Assembly: GCA_036389315.1 (NCBI GenBank)
Contig: DASVQF010000029.1
Coordinates: 1 to 64,000, forward strand
Reading direction: 5' to 3'
DNA from: DASQYE01 sp036389315
GTDB taxonomy: Bacteria; Acidobacteriota; Blastocatellia; Pyrinomonadales; Pyrinomonadaceae
DNA length: 64,000 nt
The notes under the pieces are model-generated. The model had not been told where the DNA came from. It was given only the letters and a program-made list of their open reading frames with translations, and ran no database searches. A program made the position numbers and the translations under genes. Below, in pieces: positions 1-9,120 of this stretch. Numbering within the stretch: position 1 is the first letter of the stretch; each line of letters opens with the position of its first letter.

Positions 1-2610
1 AACCTGCGTGCCTGCGGTTGGGACGTAGGTCGGGTCAGAGCCAGCAGGCGCAGGCGGTGCCGTCACGTCCAGCGTCGTCGAGATGGTCGATATACGGCCC
101 GTCGGAACCCTGAAGCCGTATGAGCGAGTCACAGTCCCGTTGTAGCTGAACGTCAGGACGAAGTCTATGTTGGCGGCGTAGGTCGCGCCCTCCTGGTAAA
201 CGAACTCGAAGGGAGTCGCGCTCGAAGCTGTGCCGCCGGATGCCGCGAGGTTCGGGTAGGAGCGCGTCGCCGGAGCGGTGATAAAGACACCGGGCGTGGA
301 GGAGCTGAGCGTCGCCGTCACCCCCGTCGCCGCGTTCACACCCGTATTGAGCAAGGGTATGTCCAGCGTCGCGCGCTCGCCCGGCTCGACAAAGCCGTTA
401 GCGTTGCCGCCGACATCCGTCACGGTCGCTGTTCCTATACCGACATTCGCCGCGCCGGATACAGCGCCGATGGCTGCCATAGCCGTATCGGCCATCACGA
501 TGCCGACGCCCGAGTCGCGGTCAGTACCGGCCGCTTCAATATCAATCGCCGTCGTGGTCAGGGCCGTGCGAATCTGCGCTGGCGTGAGCGACGGGTTCGC
601 AGACTTCAACAGGGCCGCGATGGCCGCCGCATGCGGCGCGGCCGCAGACGTGCCCGAGAAGGTGATGCCAAAGCCGCCTGCGCCCGTCACAGACACGCGG
701 TCGGCGGCCGTGATGTCCGGCTTCTGGCGAACCGTGCCGCCCGTGGATAAGAAGTTGCCGGGCGTCATCGCCGAGCCGTCGGCGTTAAAGAAGAGCTTGC
801 GCGGCCCGTCCGACGAGAAGGTCTCGACCACGTTCGCTGAGGTGTGCGGATTCGGGAAGGGCCCGGAGGGCGGCCCGCCTGCCAGCGCCGGGGTCGCGGC
901 GACGCCAAAGGCGAGCGCGGCGCAGGCGTGGCCCGAGGTCTGCCCGTCCGTGTTCACGCTGAGACGGCCGCGATTGGTCGTCAGGTGCAGGAAGCGGTCA
1001 GCGCCACTGAACTTGACGATCACTATACGCGAGCCGGCGGGCGGCGGGTTGATGCCCTCTACGGGGTCATCGTTGCCGTTCTGCGTATCGCCCGAGGCGG
1101 CGACGACGGTAGCGCCCGTGCTGTCGAGCGCGAAAAGGTCGTAGTCGTTGCCGGAACCGCCGAGCGGGTCTGACCAGTTAAGGATAATGGGGCCGCTGGC
1201 GACGGTCTGCACGTTATAGTTATTGCCGCCGGGGAACTGGTGAAAACGGCCCGAGCCGCCGACGCCCGCGATGGGCCCGCTGACAACACCGCCGTCCACG
1301 AAGTCGCCTTCCCAGACGCCCGAAGTATTGTCGTTCTTATTGCCGGAGTTACCGGCCGAGGAGAAGTAGAGAGCGCCGTCAGCGGTCACTTCGTTGACGG
1401 CCTGCGTGACGATACCTTGATTGAATACTGAGACGACGTTCGGAGCTTGCCCGTCCTGAAAAGGCGACTCGAAGAAGTAGAACAAGTCGTCCACGATGAT
1501 GTCGCAGTGGTACGTGTTGCGCAGGAGCCTTATATTGTTGGCGAAGTTGGGGCTGCCGCCGTGGCCCGTGGCGAAGAAGAGCTGCGCGCCCGGCGCAAGG
1601 TCGTGGACAAGCTCAAGCATGGCCGTGCCCTCGTCGCAGGTTCCGGTCGGGCTGCACTGCCCGGCGCTGGTTCCGCTCTGGCCGGGGATGATCGTGACGG
1701 GGCCTATGTCGCCTGTGGCCTGCGCTGCGGCCAGGTTGCGTACGCCGTCGGAGATGACGCCGATCTTGATGCCCGTGCCGTCAAAGCCGTAGGTGTTACG
1801 CGTCACGTTGGCCTTGTGCGTAGTGTCGGCTTCGGACTTGCGAACACCTCCGGTTCCCGTGCTGTATGCGCTGAGCTGGAACTCGCTGATCGCTTCGGAG
1901 AGCTTCTCAAAGAGGTCGCGCTCCTGCTCCTCGAACTCGGGGCGGAACGGCCTCAAGTGCTCGGGGTCGAAACCCGCAGGCGTGCTCTGTAGCTTGCTGT
2001 TGTCGTCCTGCCAGACGGTCGCCTCCTGCATCGGCTGCACGAAGATGACCTCGTCGAAGCTGGCGATCTGCTCGACCGCGCTCAGCGAGACCTCGACGCG
2101 GACGCTGTTGTATTGCGGGAAGGAGTTGATGATCGTCGCGCCCGCCTGCTTCAGCTTGGCGAGCAATTGATCGTCAACTTTGGCCGTAATATCGAGGACG
2201 GGTGTTCCCTGCTTGTTGAGCGGGAGGCTGACGCTGAGCGTGGTGACGCCGTTGGCTATTGCCTGGCCGCTCGCCATCTTGATGCTGTAGATGAGCTGCG
2301 AGCTGATCTTCTGTTGAACGGGCGTGCGTGCGGCCTTTTCCGCCATGAGCGCCTGTATCTGCTGTAGCGCGTGTTCGCTGATCGGCCCGGCGTTCTGTTC
2401 GTTGACGATGACGGGGCCGCTGCTGCTGTTGCTCGTGCCGGGCGGCTGTTGCTGCGCGTGCGTGCGAGACAGCGAGCGCGGTAAGAGACCGCCGAGGCTG
2501 ACGGCGACGGCGCACGAGATAAAAAGAGCCACGAAGAGGAGGTGACGCATTCCTCTCCTGGCTCTCCCTTTTCTCCGCGGGGATAGCGGGGGGGTCTTTC
2601 TACTATTCAT
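1..2610 (-). CDS. Secreted subtilase-like serine peptidase (S8/S53-like), 3' end cut by window edge
   Basis: The frame is open for 870 codons from ATG at 2610 to the left edge, so the C-terminus is missing. A putative signal segment (about residues 21-52) is followed by a Gln/Ser-rich stretch and a prodomain-like region (about 85-185). The catalytic core has Asp288 in VISDGV, Glu327 in DEGTAM and Ser655 in SGTSAAAPHA. In classic subtilases the second motif is HGT; here Glu replaces His, a pattern I associate with the S53-like branch of the fold. The region after the core looks like a beta-sandwich. AAGGAG lies 11 nt before 2610; an internal ATG at 2550, also with a purine-rich site, would give a shorter leader. 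It probably cleaves proteins outside the cytoplasm; the substrate is unknown. The gene just upstream encodes a paralogue of its prodomain. Confidence 0.85.
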   Translation of the reverse strand, partial: MNSRKTPPLSPRRKGRARRGMRHLLFVALFISCAVAVSLGGLLPRSLSRTHAQQQPPGTSNSSSGPVIVNEQNAGPISEHALQQIQALMAEKAARTPVQQKISSQLIYSIKMASGQAIANGVTTLSVSLPLNKQGTPVLDITAKVDDQLLAKLKQAGATIINSFPQYNSVRVEVSLSAVEQIASFDEVIFVQPMQEATVWQDDNSKLQSTPAGFDPEHLRPFRPEFEEQERDLFEKLSEAISEFQLSAYSTGTGGVRKSEADTTHKANVTRNTYGFDGTGIKIGVISDGVRNLAAAQATGDIGPVTIIPGQSGTSAGQCSPTGTCDEGTAMLELVHDLAPGAQLFFATGHGGSPNFANNIRLLRNTYHCDIIVDDLFYFFESPFQDGQAPNVVSVFNQGIVTQAVNEVTADGALYFSSAGNSGNKNDNTSGVWEGDFVDGGVVSGPIAGVGGSGRFHQFPGGNNYNVQTVASGPIILNWSDPLGGSGNDYDLFALDSTGATVVAASGDTQNGNDDPVEGINPPPAGSRIVIVKFSGADRFLHLTTNRGRLSVNTDGQTSGHACAALAFGVAATPALAGGPPSGPFPNPHTSANVVETFSSDGPRKLFFNADGSAMTPGNFLSTGGTVRQKPDITAADRVSVTGAGGFGITFSGTSAAAPHAAAIAALLKSANPSLTPAQIRTALTTTAIDIEAAGTDRDSGVGIVMADTAMAAIGAVSGAANVGIGTATVTDVGGNANGFVEPGERATLDIPLLNTGVNAATGVTATLSSSTPGVFITAPATRSYPNLAASGGTASSATPFEFVYQEGATYAANIDFVLTFSYNGTVTRSYGFRVPTGRISTISTTLDVTAPPAPAGSDPTYVPTAGTQV

Positions 2611-2794
2611 TTTTCAGGAGACTCCTTAAAAGTGTTTGGATTCGAGGCGATCCGGGCTCCTCGCGGTTTCCGGTCGAGCGGGTCTGGAAAACCTTTTCCA
2701 AGCGGGTCTGGGAAAAGTTTTTCGCTGATTGAAGGCACACGTGTGCTTTCTTTTAAGAGTACTTAAGAGAGCTTCGGGGCAAAATCACTGTGAA

Positions 2795-3343
2795 TCATTG
2801 CGACGCGCGGCTATTGGTCGTCGCCTCGTCGCCGGGAATGATTGCTATAACGTCTTTCAGGGCCGCCAGCTCCTCCAGTTTTTCCAGCGGCATGTGAGCG
2901 CGTATGTCGCGGTAGCGCTCAAAGGAGGAGATGACTTTTCCGCCGAGGCTTTTAATCTTTGAGAGGAGCGTTTTGGTCACACGCGCGCGAATATTGACAA
3001 TCGCTCTTCCCTTCTCGTCGAACTTCACGCGCAGCTCTCCGGAAGGGGCGCGATTGGCCTCGCCGCGTTTACGGTAGATGGCATAAAGAAGTTGCGAGTT
3101 GATCTTGTTCTCAGCCGGCGTCCGGTTCTTCTTATCTATCAACACGGTGGCAGTCGGCTTCTGCACGGGGCCGCCGGCCGGCCCTCCGTTTTCATCCTGC
3201 GGCACAACGGCCTTCCCTTCCTGCCGTGGAGCAGCCTTCGCCCGCCCGTCCTCCTTCGAGAGGATGAGCGTACACGGAGCCAGCGCCGTAATGATAAAAA
3301 GAACAGGAGCCATGAGACCGATCAGAGACCGGCCCAGGCGCAT
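2795..3343 (-). CDS. Stand-alone subtilase prodomain-like exported protein
   Basis: The 182-residue protein starts with a convincing signal peptide (MRLGRSLIGLMAPVLFIITA). An in-frame ATG at 3409 would add 22 Arg-rich residues and was not preferred. The mature part aligns by eye with the prodomain region of the subtilase encoded just downstream: KINSQLLYAI versus KISSQLIYSI, then a conserved run of alternating hydrophobics, and finally IAIIPGDEA versus IFVQPMQEA. It stops where a protease domain would begin, so no catalytic residues are present. Both genes lie on the same strand 184 bp apart. It could be an intermolecular chaperone or inhibitor of the protease, or the remnant of a duplicated protease that lost its catalytic half. 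Homology to the prodomain is visible; function is inferred. Confidence 0.7.
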   Translation of the reverse strand: MRLGRSLIGLMAPVLFIITALAPCTLILSKEDGRAKAAPRQEGKAVVPQDENGGPAGGPVQKPTATVLIDKKNRTPAENKINSQLLYAIYRKRGEANRAPSGELRVKFDEKGRAIVNIRARVTKTLLSKIKSLGGKVISSFERYRDIRAHMPLEKLEELAALKDVIAIIPGDEATTNSRASQ

Positions 3344-3654
3344 TGGATTCAGTTCTTCTCGGTGCTGGGCACAGTTGAAGACAGTTCGCTTCCTCGGGCG
3401 GTCGTTCATGACGAATGGTCTAATATGTTCCAGGCTATTAATCGGGGCGCTGCAACGTCGGCCGTACAGGTGCTCGAAGCGATGACGGTTCCGGCCCCTT
3501 CTTGTGGATGAGTATCTTTACCACACGTCTGCCGCTTCGCGCCAGCGCCGAAGCCACATCGGAGAAACTATTTTCGTCAAAGCGGTGGGCCAAGTTTGGG
3601 CCAACCCTGGGCCAAGTCTCCGGCCGTGGGCCCACAAAGGCCCGTGCGCGTCGC

Positions 3655-5595
3655 TTATTCCTTCGGCTTCTCGTCCAGGACGGCGCGCACCTTGCGGGTC
3701 AGGGCGTCGAGCGTAAAAGGCTTCTGTAAGAAGAAAGCGCCCTCTTCCAGCACTCCATGACGGACAACGGCGTCGTCCGTGTAGCCGGACATATAGAGCA
3801 CCTTGATCTCGTCGCACCGGGCCGTGAGCCGCTCGGCCAGCTCGCGCCCGCTCAGCTCCGGCATCACCACGTCCGTGATGAGCAGGTCAACCGGCTTATC
3901 CCGCCGGGCGCAGAGTTCCAGCGCCTCCTGCCCGTTGCGGGCCGCAAGGACAGTGTAGCCCTCACTCTCAAGCGTCTCTGCGATCAACTCCCTGAGCGCA
4001 TCGTCGTCGTCCACCATGAGCACTGTCTCGACGCCGCGCGCCGTCCGCTCCGCCTCCGTCATGCCCGCCTCGGTCGAAACGCCTTCGTCCACTTGCGGCA
4101 GATAGATTTTGAAGGTCGTGCCGCGCCCCGGCTCCGAGTAGACCCAGACGTTGCCGCCCGACTGTTTGACGATTCCGTAGACCATCGAGAGCCCGAGCCC
4201 TGTCCCCTTGCCCTTCTCCTTCGTCGTAAAGAAGGGCTCGAAAATCTGCTCGCGCGTCATACTATCCATCCCCTCGCCTGTATCCGAGACGGCGAGCATC
4301 ACGTAGGGGCCGGGGCGTGCCGAGAGATGGATCTGGGCGTAAGCTCTGTCCAGGTAAACGTTCTTGGTTTCGATGGTCAGCTTGCCGCCGCGCGGCATGG
4401 CGTCGCGCGCGTTGACGACCAGGTTCATCATGATCTGCTCGATCTGGCCGGGGTCGGCTCTGATGTGGCCGAGGTGCGGCTCAAGGATGGTCACGAGGTC
4501 TATGTCCGCGCCGATCAGGCGGCGCAGCATCCTGTCCATCTCGTCCACGATCAGGTTCAGGTCGAGCACCTTCGGCTGCAAGACCTGCTTGCGACTGAAG
4601 GCGAGTAGCTGCTGCGTCAGCGAACCGGCTCTCACGGCGGCCTTCTTGATCTCTTCTATGTTGTGGCGCAAGCCGTCTTCTTGGCCTATGCGCCTGAGCG
4701 TCAGCTCTGCGTAGCCCATAATGGCCGTCAGGATATTATTGAAGTCGTGCGCCACGCCCCCGGCCAGGCGGCCGACGGCTTCAAGCTTCTGCGACTGGCG
4801 CAGTTGCTCCTCGCTCCTTTTGAGCGCCTCTTCAGCCTCTTTGCGCGCGCTCACGTCGAAGGCCAGGACGAGCTTTGCCGGGCGACCGTCGAAGACCAGC
4901 TCGTGCGAAGTAACATCGACGGCGATCAGCGTTCCGTCCTTCTTACGGTGACGCCAGGTTCCCGCCACGTCTATGCCCCGGCTGCGCTGGCCGACATCGC
5001 CCAGGAGGGCCGGAACGTCCTCTGTGGGCCGGATGTCCTTGATCGTCATCCCCAGAAATTCTTCGCGCGAGTAGCCGTAGTGATGTATGGCAGCTTCGTT
5101 GACGGCCAGAAACCGCAGCGTCTCTTCGTCAAAGACCCACATCGGCTGCGGGCTGCTCTGGAAGAGCATGCGGTATCGCTCCTCGCTCTCTCTGAGCAGC
5201 TCTTCGGAGCGCGCGCGCTCGACCAGGCGCGAGACGTGCGCGATCAACCGCATAGGGTCGTAAGGAGCTTCCAGGTACTCGTCTGCCCCGGCCTGTAAAC
5301 CTTCGATGGCGCTCTGGTCGTCGATGCGCAGGGCGCTCACGAGCAGGATGGGGATGGCGCACAGCTCGGAGTCTGCGCGCAGCCAGCGACAAAGCTCTAT
5401 GCCGTCGGCCCCGGGCATCGCCACGTCGCTGACGACCAGCAGGGGCCGCTCGCGCCTGGCGACCTCGAAGGCTTCGCAGCCGTCCCTCGCCGTGAAGACG
5501 TGATAACCGCCCTGGCGAAGCAGCAGCTTCATCAGCTCAAGCCGATCCGGGGTATCGTCTACGACGAGGACACTGGTATCACTGTTGGGCGTCAT
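3655..5595 (-). CDS. Hybrid sensor histidine kinase (REC-PAS-HisKA-HATPase-REC)
   Basis: This 646-residue cytoplasmic protein has no membrane segment. An N-terminal receiver domain (phospho-acceptor Asp57 in VSDVAMP) is followed by a PAS domain (about 137-260), a NtrB-like HisKA domain with His283 in AHDFNN, a HATPase_c domain with N-box NARDAM and G-boxes DTGEGMD and GTGLGLS, and a C-terminal receiver (Asp575 in ITDVVMP). It should autophosphorylate and pass phosphate between its domains; no separate partner regulator is adjacent. ATG at 5595 is preferred over 5613 because AAAAGGAAGG sits just in front of it. The input signal and output target are not evident from the neighbourhood. Confidence 0.93.
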   Translation of the reverse strand: MTPNSDTSVLVVDDTPDRLELMKLLLRQGGYHVFTARDGCEAFEVARRERPLLVVSDVAMPGADGIELCRWLRADSELCAIPILLVSALRIDDQSAIEGLQAGADEYLEAPYDPMRLIAHVSRLVERARSEELLRESEERYRMLFQSSPQPMWVFDEETLRFLAVNEAAIHHYGYSREEFLGMTIKDIRPTEDVPALLGDVGQRSRGIDVAGTWRHRKKDGTLIAVDVTSHELVFDGRPAKLVLAFDVSARKEAEEALKRSEEQLRQSQKLEAVGRLAGGVAHDFNNILTAIMGYAELTLRRIGQEDGLRHNIEEIKKAAVRAGSLTQQLLAFSRKQVLQPKVLDLNLIVDEMDRMLRRLIGADIDLVTILEPHLGHIRADPGQIEQIMMNLVVNARDAMPRGGKLTIETKNVYLDRAYAQIHLSARPGPYVMLAVSDTGEGMDSMTREQIFEPFFTTKEKGKGTGLGLSMVYGIVKQSGGNVWVYSEPGRGTTFKIYLPQVDEGVSTEAGMTEAERTARGVETVLMVDDDDALRELIAETLESEGYTVLAARNGQEALELCARRDKPVDLLITDVVMPELSGRELAERLTARCDEIKVLYMSGYTDDAVVRHGVLEEGAFFLQKPFTLDALTRKVRAVLDEKPKE

Positions 5596-6101
5596 GATCG
5601 CCTTCCTTTTCACTGCGAGGCTTCAACCTGGCCAACAGGGACGCTCATCATCCTTTGTGGAAGGTCAGCTTTGGCGGCTTCTCCAATTCCCGATGAGGAT
5701 GCTGGAGCAAAAGATTGATCCTTCTGCGCTCCGGGATTGGCAAACTACGTGCCGCGAGTTGCCGAGCGATAGGCCCATCCGTTTTAGCGGCCGAAAATCA
5801 GAGGAAAGCCTTGAAGGTTCAGGCCGCCGGGAATCATAAGCAGTCAATGGCGGCCCCGCGCGATGTATTCTGTTGATACAACCGCGAGTATTTTTTACCC
5901 TGTGCAGCGAGCGTGAGGGGCGGCCGATGAAAGGGTCGCGCGCGGGCGTTGTCGTCGCGCGCCGGTTCGGAACCTCGCGCCAGCCATTCCACTTCCCGCT
6001 AGCACGTTGTAGAATAGCCGCCGGTTTCTCTCCCTTGAATCGAGCAAACGACGGCCCGTCTGGCCGCGCGCGTCCGAGCGCCCACTTTGGAGGAAGTCGC
6101 A
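5596..6101. other. Divergent intergenic region, 506 bp
   Basis: This stretch separates the divergent kinase and winged-helix genes. No convincing ORF with a ribosome site was found. A weak sigma70-like pair for the rightward gene is TTCCAC with TAGAAT at about 5986-6014. Nothing else recognisable is present. Confidence 0.4.
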
Positions 6102-6374
6102 ATGTCAAAATCTGAGCCGATGACGGTCTCTGCAACCCGTCAGCAGAAAATACTGGAACTCTTGCAAACAAGGGTGCGCACCTGGGACGAGCTGCGCGCG
6201 GCGACGAAGATGAATGACGACAACCTGGGCTTCATGATCGGCGAGCTGCTCAACCAGCGAAAGATTTGGACTGGACAGAAGGGCGACGTTCGCGTCTACG
6301 GGATTGAGAGACGGACGGGCCTGGTGCCCCGCTTCGCAAACCTCAATCGCCGCTCAACAGATATTCGCCGTTAA
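6102..6374 (+). CDS. Small winged-helix DNA-binding protein
   Basis: This 90-residue protein starts at the ATG preceded by GGAGGAA with 8-nt spacing. Residues 13-65 read as a helix-turn-helix plus wing: QQKILELL, then TWDELRAAT, then DDNLGFMIGELLNQ as recognition-type helices, followed by a hairpin ending VRVYGIE. This fits a single winged-helix domain of the kind seen in small transcription regulators. The C-terminal tail is basic. It stands alone, divergent from the sensor kinase. The target is unknown and the DNA-binding role is inferred from the fold pattern only. Confidence 0.65.
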   Translation: MSKSEPMTVSATRQQKILELLQTRVRTWDELRAATKMNDDNLGFMIGELLNQRKIWTGQKGDVRVYGIERRTGLVPRFANLNRRSTDIRR

Positions 6375-6630
6375 GCCGGCGGCAGCCTTAAGCGACAGAG
6401 CCAGGCTTTCGCACACCAACTGGATTGGGCCCACAGGCAAAGCTTTCCGCCGCAAAGAGGCCGCCCTCCCCTGAGCCTGAACCCTCCGCCCTCGCCACTC
6501 ACTCGAAAGTCCGTTCAAGTGTCCGCAAGCGTACTGTCATCAATCCCACCGTTCAAATACTATGCTTCAATCCTTTGAGGAAAATTTTTTGGGCATTGGC
6601 GCGTCTCATTGAGCGAGCAGGGGAAGGTTT

Positions 6631-6888
6631 ATGGTCAAGCTGCGAGAGCGCGGCATCTACAGTCTGCCGAACGGACGGGAGCTGGTCGCGGTGCAAGGAT
6701 TGAAGGGCGAATATTTTTTCTACGGCATAGATGAATGGGAGCATGACGGGGCTCCGATGTACGAGTCGGGTGATAACGGACGGTTATACTCGAAGGGCAA
6801 GCTCACGGCATGGGATGCCGCAGACTTGCGCGACACGGGCCGCACGGCTTACGAGCCTTCAGCCCTCAAAACGTCGCTCACCTTATAA
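6631..6888 (+). CDS. Small conserved-looking protein of unknown function
   Basis: The 85-residue ORF is preceded by GGGGAAGG three bases before the ATG. The protein has no signal peptide or membrane segment. It contains several aromatic beta-strand-like stretches (GEYFFYGI, GRLYSKGKL), and the first half resembles a small beta-barrel. I do not recognise the family. It lies 27 bp upstream of an exported-protein gene on the same strand and may be co-transcribed with it. An overlapping opposite-strand ORF has no ribosome site. Confidence 0.55.
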   Translation: MVKLRERGIYSLPNGRELVAVQGLKGEYFFYGIDEWEHDGAPMYESGDNGRLYSKGKLTAWDAADLRDTGRTAYEPSALKTSLTL

Positions 6889-6914
6889 ACCCGGAATTTG
6901 CCCGAGGAGGCAAC

Positions 6915-7532
6915 ATGAAGAGAAGAACACTTGGTAGCCGGTTGTGCCTGCTCTGCTTTATCGCGGGCGCTATGCTCTTGCAAGCAACGTCCGTGGCCAA
7001 AGGCCAGGGAGATATTCCCGCCGGGCGAGACATCACAGGCACAGTCATAGGCATCAGCGGCCGCCTGGCCGGCGTGTCGCGCCCCTTCAGATTGAGGATC
7101 AACCGCTACACGTCCGCCGACGAAGTGCAGCGCCTCAACACGGCGCTGCAACAGGGCGGCGAGGACGAATTGATGAGGGTGCTGTCGGGGATGGAAGCCG
7201 GAAGAATCATCATCGGCAACGGCGTCGGTCTCCCGGCCAACGCCATCATCGCCACGCCGCAGGGAGTGGGCGGCGTCAAGCTAACGGTGCTCTACCAGCG
7301 CAACATACCTATCTTCGAGCTGCGCTACGGCACGCGCTCGTCCGATTACAGGTTCGGCTTCGCGGAGCTATATCTGAACAGCAGGGGCTCCAACCAGGGC
7401 ACGCTGATTCCGGCGGCGAGAGTCAGGCTGAAGGACGGCAACACCTGGGAGGTGGAAGATTTCGGCGAGTTCCCCGCGCGCCTGATGGGCTTGCAGGTGC
7501 ACGGCCCCGGCGGGCGCAACACTCGCCGCTGA
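6915..7532 (+). CDS. Exported protein of unknown function
   Basis: GAGGAGG sits five bases before this ATG, which gives 205 residues. The N-terminus is a signal peptide (RLCLLCFIAGAMLL, then a small-residue cleavage region near residue 30). The mature protein is rich in beta strands, with phrases such as DITGTVIGI and RLRINRYTSADEVQRL. No catalytic motif is apparent. I do not recognise a named family. It ends before a strong hairpin at 7571-7618 that separates it from the convergent SDR gene. Its role is unknown beyond likely export to the periplasm. Confidence 0.7.
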   Translation: MKRRTLGSRLCLLCFIAGAMLLQATSVAKGQGDIPAGRDITGTVIGISGRLAGVSRPFRLRINRYTSADEVQRLNTALQQGGEDELMRVLSGMEAGRIIIGNGVGLPANAIIATPQGVGGVKLTVLYQRNIPIFELRYGTRSSDYRFGFAELYLNSRGSNQGTLIPAARVRLKDGNTWEVEDFGEFPARLMGLQVHGPGGRNTRR

Positions 7533-7570
7533 AGCGGAGAGGGAAGAAAAGCTTCGCCTAAGTGTAAAGC

Positions 7571-7618
7571 GCCGATAGCAAGCTTTTTGTTTCCTTCACC
7601 GAAACACTTGCTATCGGC
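7571..7618. terminator. Strong hairpin between convergent genes
   Basis: The arms GCCGATAGCAAG and CTTGCTATCGGC pair perfectly over 12 bp, and a nested TGTTTC/GAAACA pair extends the stem inside. It lies between two convergent genes, so a bidirectional terminator is the simplest reading, although neither side has a clean run of T. Confidence 0.65.
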
Positions 7619-7652
7619 CAACCCACCTTGTCCTGTGAATTACCCGCAACTA

Positions 7653-8525
7653 TTACGGAAGCGGCTTGCCGCCCGTCACGCCGATCACCTCGCCGCAGAC
7701 GTAACTGGATTCGTCCGAGGCCAGAAAGACGAAGACCGGGGCGACCTCGACCGGCTGCCCGGCCCTTCCCGTAGGCGTATCCTCGCCGAAGGTCTCGACC
7801 TTCTCGTGCGGCATGGTGGAGGGGATGAGCGGCGTCCAGATGGGCCCAGGCGCGACCACGTTGACGCGCACGCCCTGCTTCATGCTCTCTTCCGCAAGCG
7901 CCTTTGAGAAGGTGACGATGGCCCCTTTGGTCGAGGCATAGGCGAGGAGCTGTGAGGTCGGCTGGTAAGCCTGTATGGAGGCCGTGTTGATGATCGAGCC
8001 GCCCTTCTTCATCACGGGCAGCGCAGCCTTGCAGAGATAGAACATCGCATAGACGTTGGTGCGGAAGGTGCGGTCGAACTCCTCCGCCGTCAGCTCCTGG
8101 ATGCTCTCGTGCGTCATCTGGAAGGCGGCGTTGTTGACCAGGATGTCTAAACGGCCGAACTCTTCCTTAGCACGCCGCACCACCTCCTGGCAGTGCGCCT
8201 CTTCCCTGATGTCGCCGGGCACGGTCAGGCACTTGCGCCCGGCCTTTTCGACTACGCGCGCTGTCTCGCGCGCATCCTCTTCCTCGTTCAGGTAAGAGAT
8301 GAGCACGTCTGCGCCTTCGCGCGCGAAGGCGACGGCGACGGCCCGGCCGATGCCGCTGTCGCCGCCCGTGATGATCGCGGCCTTGCCCAGGAGCCGGCCG
8401 CTGCCCTTGTAAGAGTCTGCGCCGTAATCAGGCGCGGGCGTCATCTCAGATTCGAGACCCGGCGGCTCCTGCGGCTGTTCCGGAAAAGGCGGTTTCGGCT
8501 CTCGTTCTCTAGGGTCTTGCGACAT
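7653..8525 (-). CDS. SDR-family NAD(P)-dependent oxidoreductase (stress-type)
   Basis: The 290-residue classical short-chain dehydrogenase has a Pro/Glu-rich N-terminal extension of about 45 residues. The nucleotide-binding motif TGGDSGIG is at 53-60, an NNAA motif is near 130, a catalytic Ser lies in NTASIQ, and Tyr196 and Lys200 form YASTK. The extension and the C-terminal SYVCGEVIGVTGG are typical of the YhxC/YhdF-like general-stress branch of the family, which acts on small carbonyl or alcohol substrates in the cytoplasm. It is probably the last gene of a short operon with the two tiny genes upstream (8561-8794 and 8829-8936). The true substrate cannot be read from sequence. Confidence 0.9.
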   Translation of the reverse strand: MSQDPREREPKPPFPEQPQEPPGLESEMTPAPDYGADSYKGSGRLLGKAAIITGGDSGIGRAVAVAFAREGADVLISYLNEEEDARETARVVEKAGRKCLTVPGDIREEAHCQEVVRRAKEEFGRLDILVNNAAFQMTHESIQELTAEEFDRTFRTNVYAMFYLCKAALPVMKKGGSIINTASIQAYQPTSQLLAYASTKGAIVTFSKALAEESMKQGVRVNVVAPGPIWTPLIPSTMPHEKVETFGEDTPTGRAGQPVEVAPVFVFLASDESSYVCGEVIGVTGGKPLP

Positions 8526-8560
8526 TCTTCAAATTCCCCCTTGCTCTCTTTAAGTCCGAA

Positions 8561-8794
8561 TTAATAGACCTCGCCGCCGCCGCCGCCCTGGCTGCGCGGA
8601 TCCCAATCGCCTGCGCCGCCGCCCGACGCGCCAGTGCCCATGCTGAGCCCACCGCCGTCGCCCGAATCAGCAGACGCATCGCCACCGCCTGCGCCGCCGT
8701 CGCCCGCGTCTGACGAGCTGGCATTGCCGCCGCCTATGTCATCGCCGCTCTCGTCGGGACGAGCATCCAAGTCTTCTCTATCCTGTTCCTGCAT
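8561..8794 (-). CDS. Gly/Asp/Ser-rich low-complexity small protein
   Basis: The 77-residue ORF has AAAGGAG well placed before its ATG. The N-terminal third is acidic (DREDLDARPDESGDD); the rest is almost entirely Gly, Asp, Ser and Ala and ends in GGGGGEVY. It is likely unstructured and has no signal peptide. It lies 35 bp upstream of the SDR gene on the same strand, which suggests co-expression under stress. I do not recognise it. The ribosome site supports it as real, but low-complexity GC-rich ORFs can arise by chance. Confidence 0.5.
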   Translation of the reverse strand: MQEQDREDLDARPDESGDDIGGGNASSSDAGDGGAGGGDASADSGDGGGLSMGTGASGGGAGDWDPRSQGGGGGEVY

Positions 8795-8828
8795 CGCTGT
8801 TCTCCTTTTTTATGTCAAGCATGAGTGC

Positions 8829-8936
8829 TCATCTAAAGGACAGTACTCCCCAGACGATCAACAATATGACGCTGATGATAATTGCCGCGAGCACCAGCTT
8901 CTCGTTATCACCGCGCGCATCGTTCCCTCTTGCCAT
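8829..8936 (-). CDS. 35-residue single-pass membrane protein
   Basis: A short ORF opens with a charged segment (MARGNDARGDNEK) and continues into one strongly hydrophobic helix (LVLAAIIISVILLIVWGVL) before ending SFR. GAGGG lies 9 nt before the ATG. It is the first of three closely spaced minus-strand genes leading into the SDR dehydrogenase. The pattern is typical of a small inner-membrane protein with its N-terminus in the cytoplasm. A plus-strand ORF over the same bases has no membrane-like or ribosome-site support. The function is unknown. Confidence 0.5.
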   Translation of the reverse strand: MARGNDARGDNEKLVLAAIIISVILLIVWGVLSFR

Positions 8937-9120
8937 AGTCGAACGCCCTCGCCTCAAGATCAAATCGAAAAGCCTCGTAGTCGGCTCGGGAGTCTAGATG
9001 AGCAGCAAGAGAGCCCGGCCGCGTGTGACCAGGGTAAGCATACCTTCGGGCGGCGGCGAGATGGAGCACTAAGCTGCGGACTGCTATGTTTTCAGCCTAA
9101 CAGGAAGAGAGAGAAGCGGT

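Noticed and set aside
278..1144. 288-codon plus-strand ORF
   Set aside because: It lies opposite the subtilase frame, which has a clear catalytic motif.
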